Positions 5,428 to 5,533 of a DNA stretch of 5,533 nt are shown here, piece by piece. The notes below the pieces were generated by a model. That model searched no databases. It was not told the DNA's origin and saw nothing but the letters and a program-made list of their open reading frames with translations. Origin of the DNA: Mycobacterium sp. (lineage in GTDB: Bacteria > Actinomycetota > Actinomycetes > Mycobacteriales > Mycobacteriaceae); assembly GCA_019246375.1 (NCBI GenBank), contig JAFAQO010000080.1:1-5533 (forward strand), given 5' to 3'. Position 1 is the first letter of the stretch. Every line of letters starts with the position of its first letter. The position numbers were made by a program, and so were the translations under genes.

Positions 5428-5533
5428 TTACTGGTCGGCGTCGATCCGTGCCAGCGCTTCCCGCAGGGGTCTCCGGTGCTTTCGGGGGCGCGGCCCAGAT
5501 TGCGCTGACCCCCCGCTCGAGAGGCGACGCGGA
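5428..5533 (-). CDS. Possible C-terminus of an upstream minus-strand gene (partial)
   Basis: One minus-strand frame is open from the right edge to a TAA at 5430-5428 and ends in PLREALARIDADQ, a natural-looking helical tail with GC-rich third positions. It would stop 10 nt before the nitroreductase ATG, a typical operon spacing. However, the other two minus-strand frames are also open here, one ending in a TGA that overlaps the nitroreductase start as ATGA, so the choice is uncertain. No family can be named from 34 residues. Confidence 0.3.
   Translation of the reverse strand, partial: PRRLSSGGSAQSGPRPRKHRRPLREALARIDADQ

Noticed and set aside
5448..5533. Possible start (GTG 5448) of a plus-strand gene running off the right edge
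   Set aside because: No ribosome binding site and no recognisable N-terminus in about 28 codons; several frames on both strands are open here.

Overview
The window looks like ordinary chromosome from a high-GC actinobacterium, most probably a Mycobacterium. The evidence is the GC-rich third codon positions, a Tap-type drug exporter next to a family 5 uracil-DNA glycosylase, an F420-type nitroreductase of the Ddn family and a DUF3349 protein. From memory, M. tuberculosis has the same divergent pair (Rv1258c tap and Rv1259 udgB). The flanking genes here do not all match that genome, so a non-tuberculous species is more likely. No insertion sequence, phage gene, CRISPR array, tRNA or rRNA was seen.

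Layout, left part: on the minus strand, tap (868-2106) is followed after 66 nt by the first 267 codons of an aldehyde dehydrogenase (1-801, running off the left edge). A 61-bp divergent control region (2107-2167) separates tap from the plus-strand pair udgB (2168-3022) and a luciferase-like flavin oxidoreductase (3019-4080). That pair overlaps by 4 nt (GTGA), so the two are probably translated together.

Layout, right part: everything from 4096 onward that I can call as a gene is on the minus strand. A DUF3349 protein (4096-4377) converges on the oxidoreductase with only 15 nt between stops. A helical protein of unknown function (4421-4798) lies just upstream of it and probably shares its transcript. 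A 154-bp gap (4799-4952) holds small inverted repeats and a possible promoter. Then come an F420H2-dependent nitroreductase (4953-5417) and possibly the tail of another minus-strand gene (5428-5533).

How the genes fit together: tap and udgB suggest stress tolerance (drug efflux and repair of deaminated bases) read from one shared region. The oxidoreductase, aldehyde dehydrogenase and nitroreductase are redox enzymes whose substrates cannot be read from sequence. I did not find a convincing undescribed system. The more unusual items are the udgB-oxidoreductase coupling, the dyad in the tap/udgB control region, the small control-type palindromes near 4792-4871, a short plus-strand reading frame at 4783-4944 resembling the start of a metallo-beta-lactamase-fold protein, and a stop codon where DUF3349 proteins normally end in a GWP-like tail.
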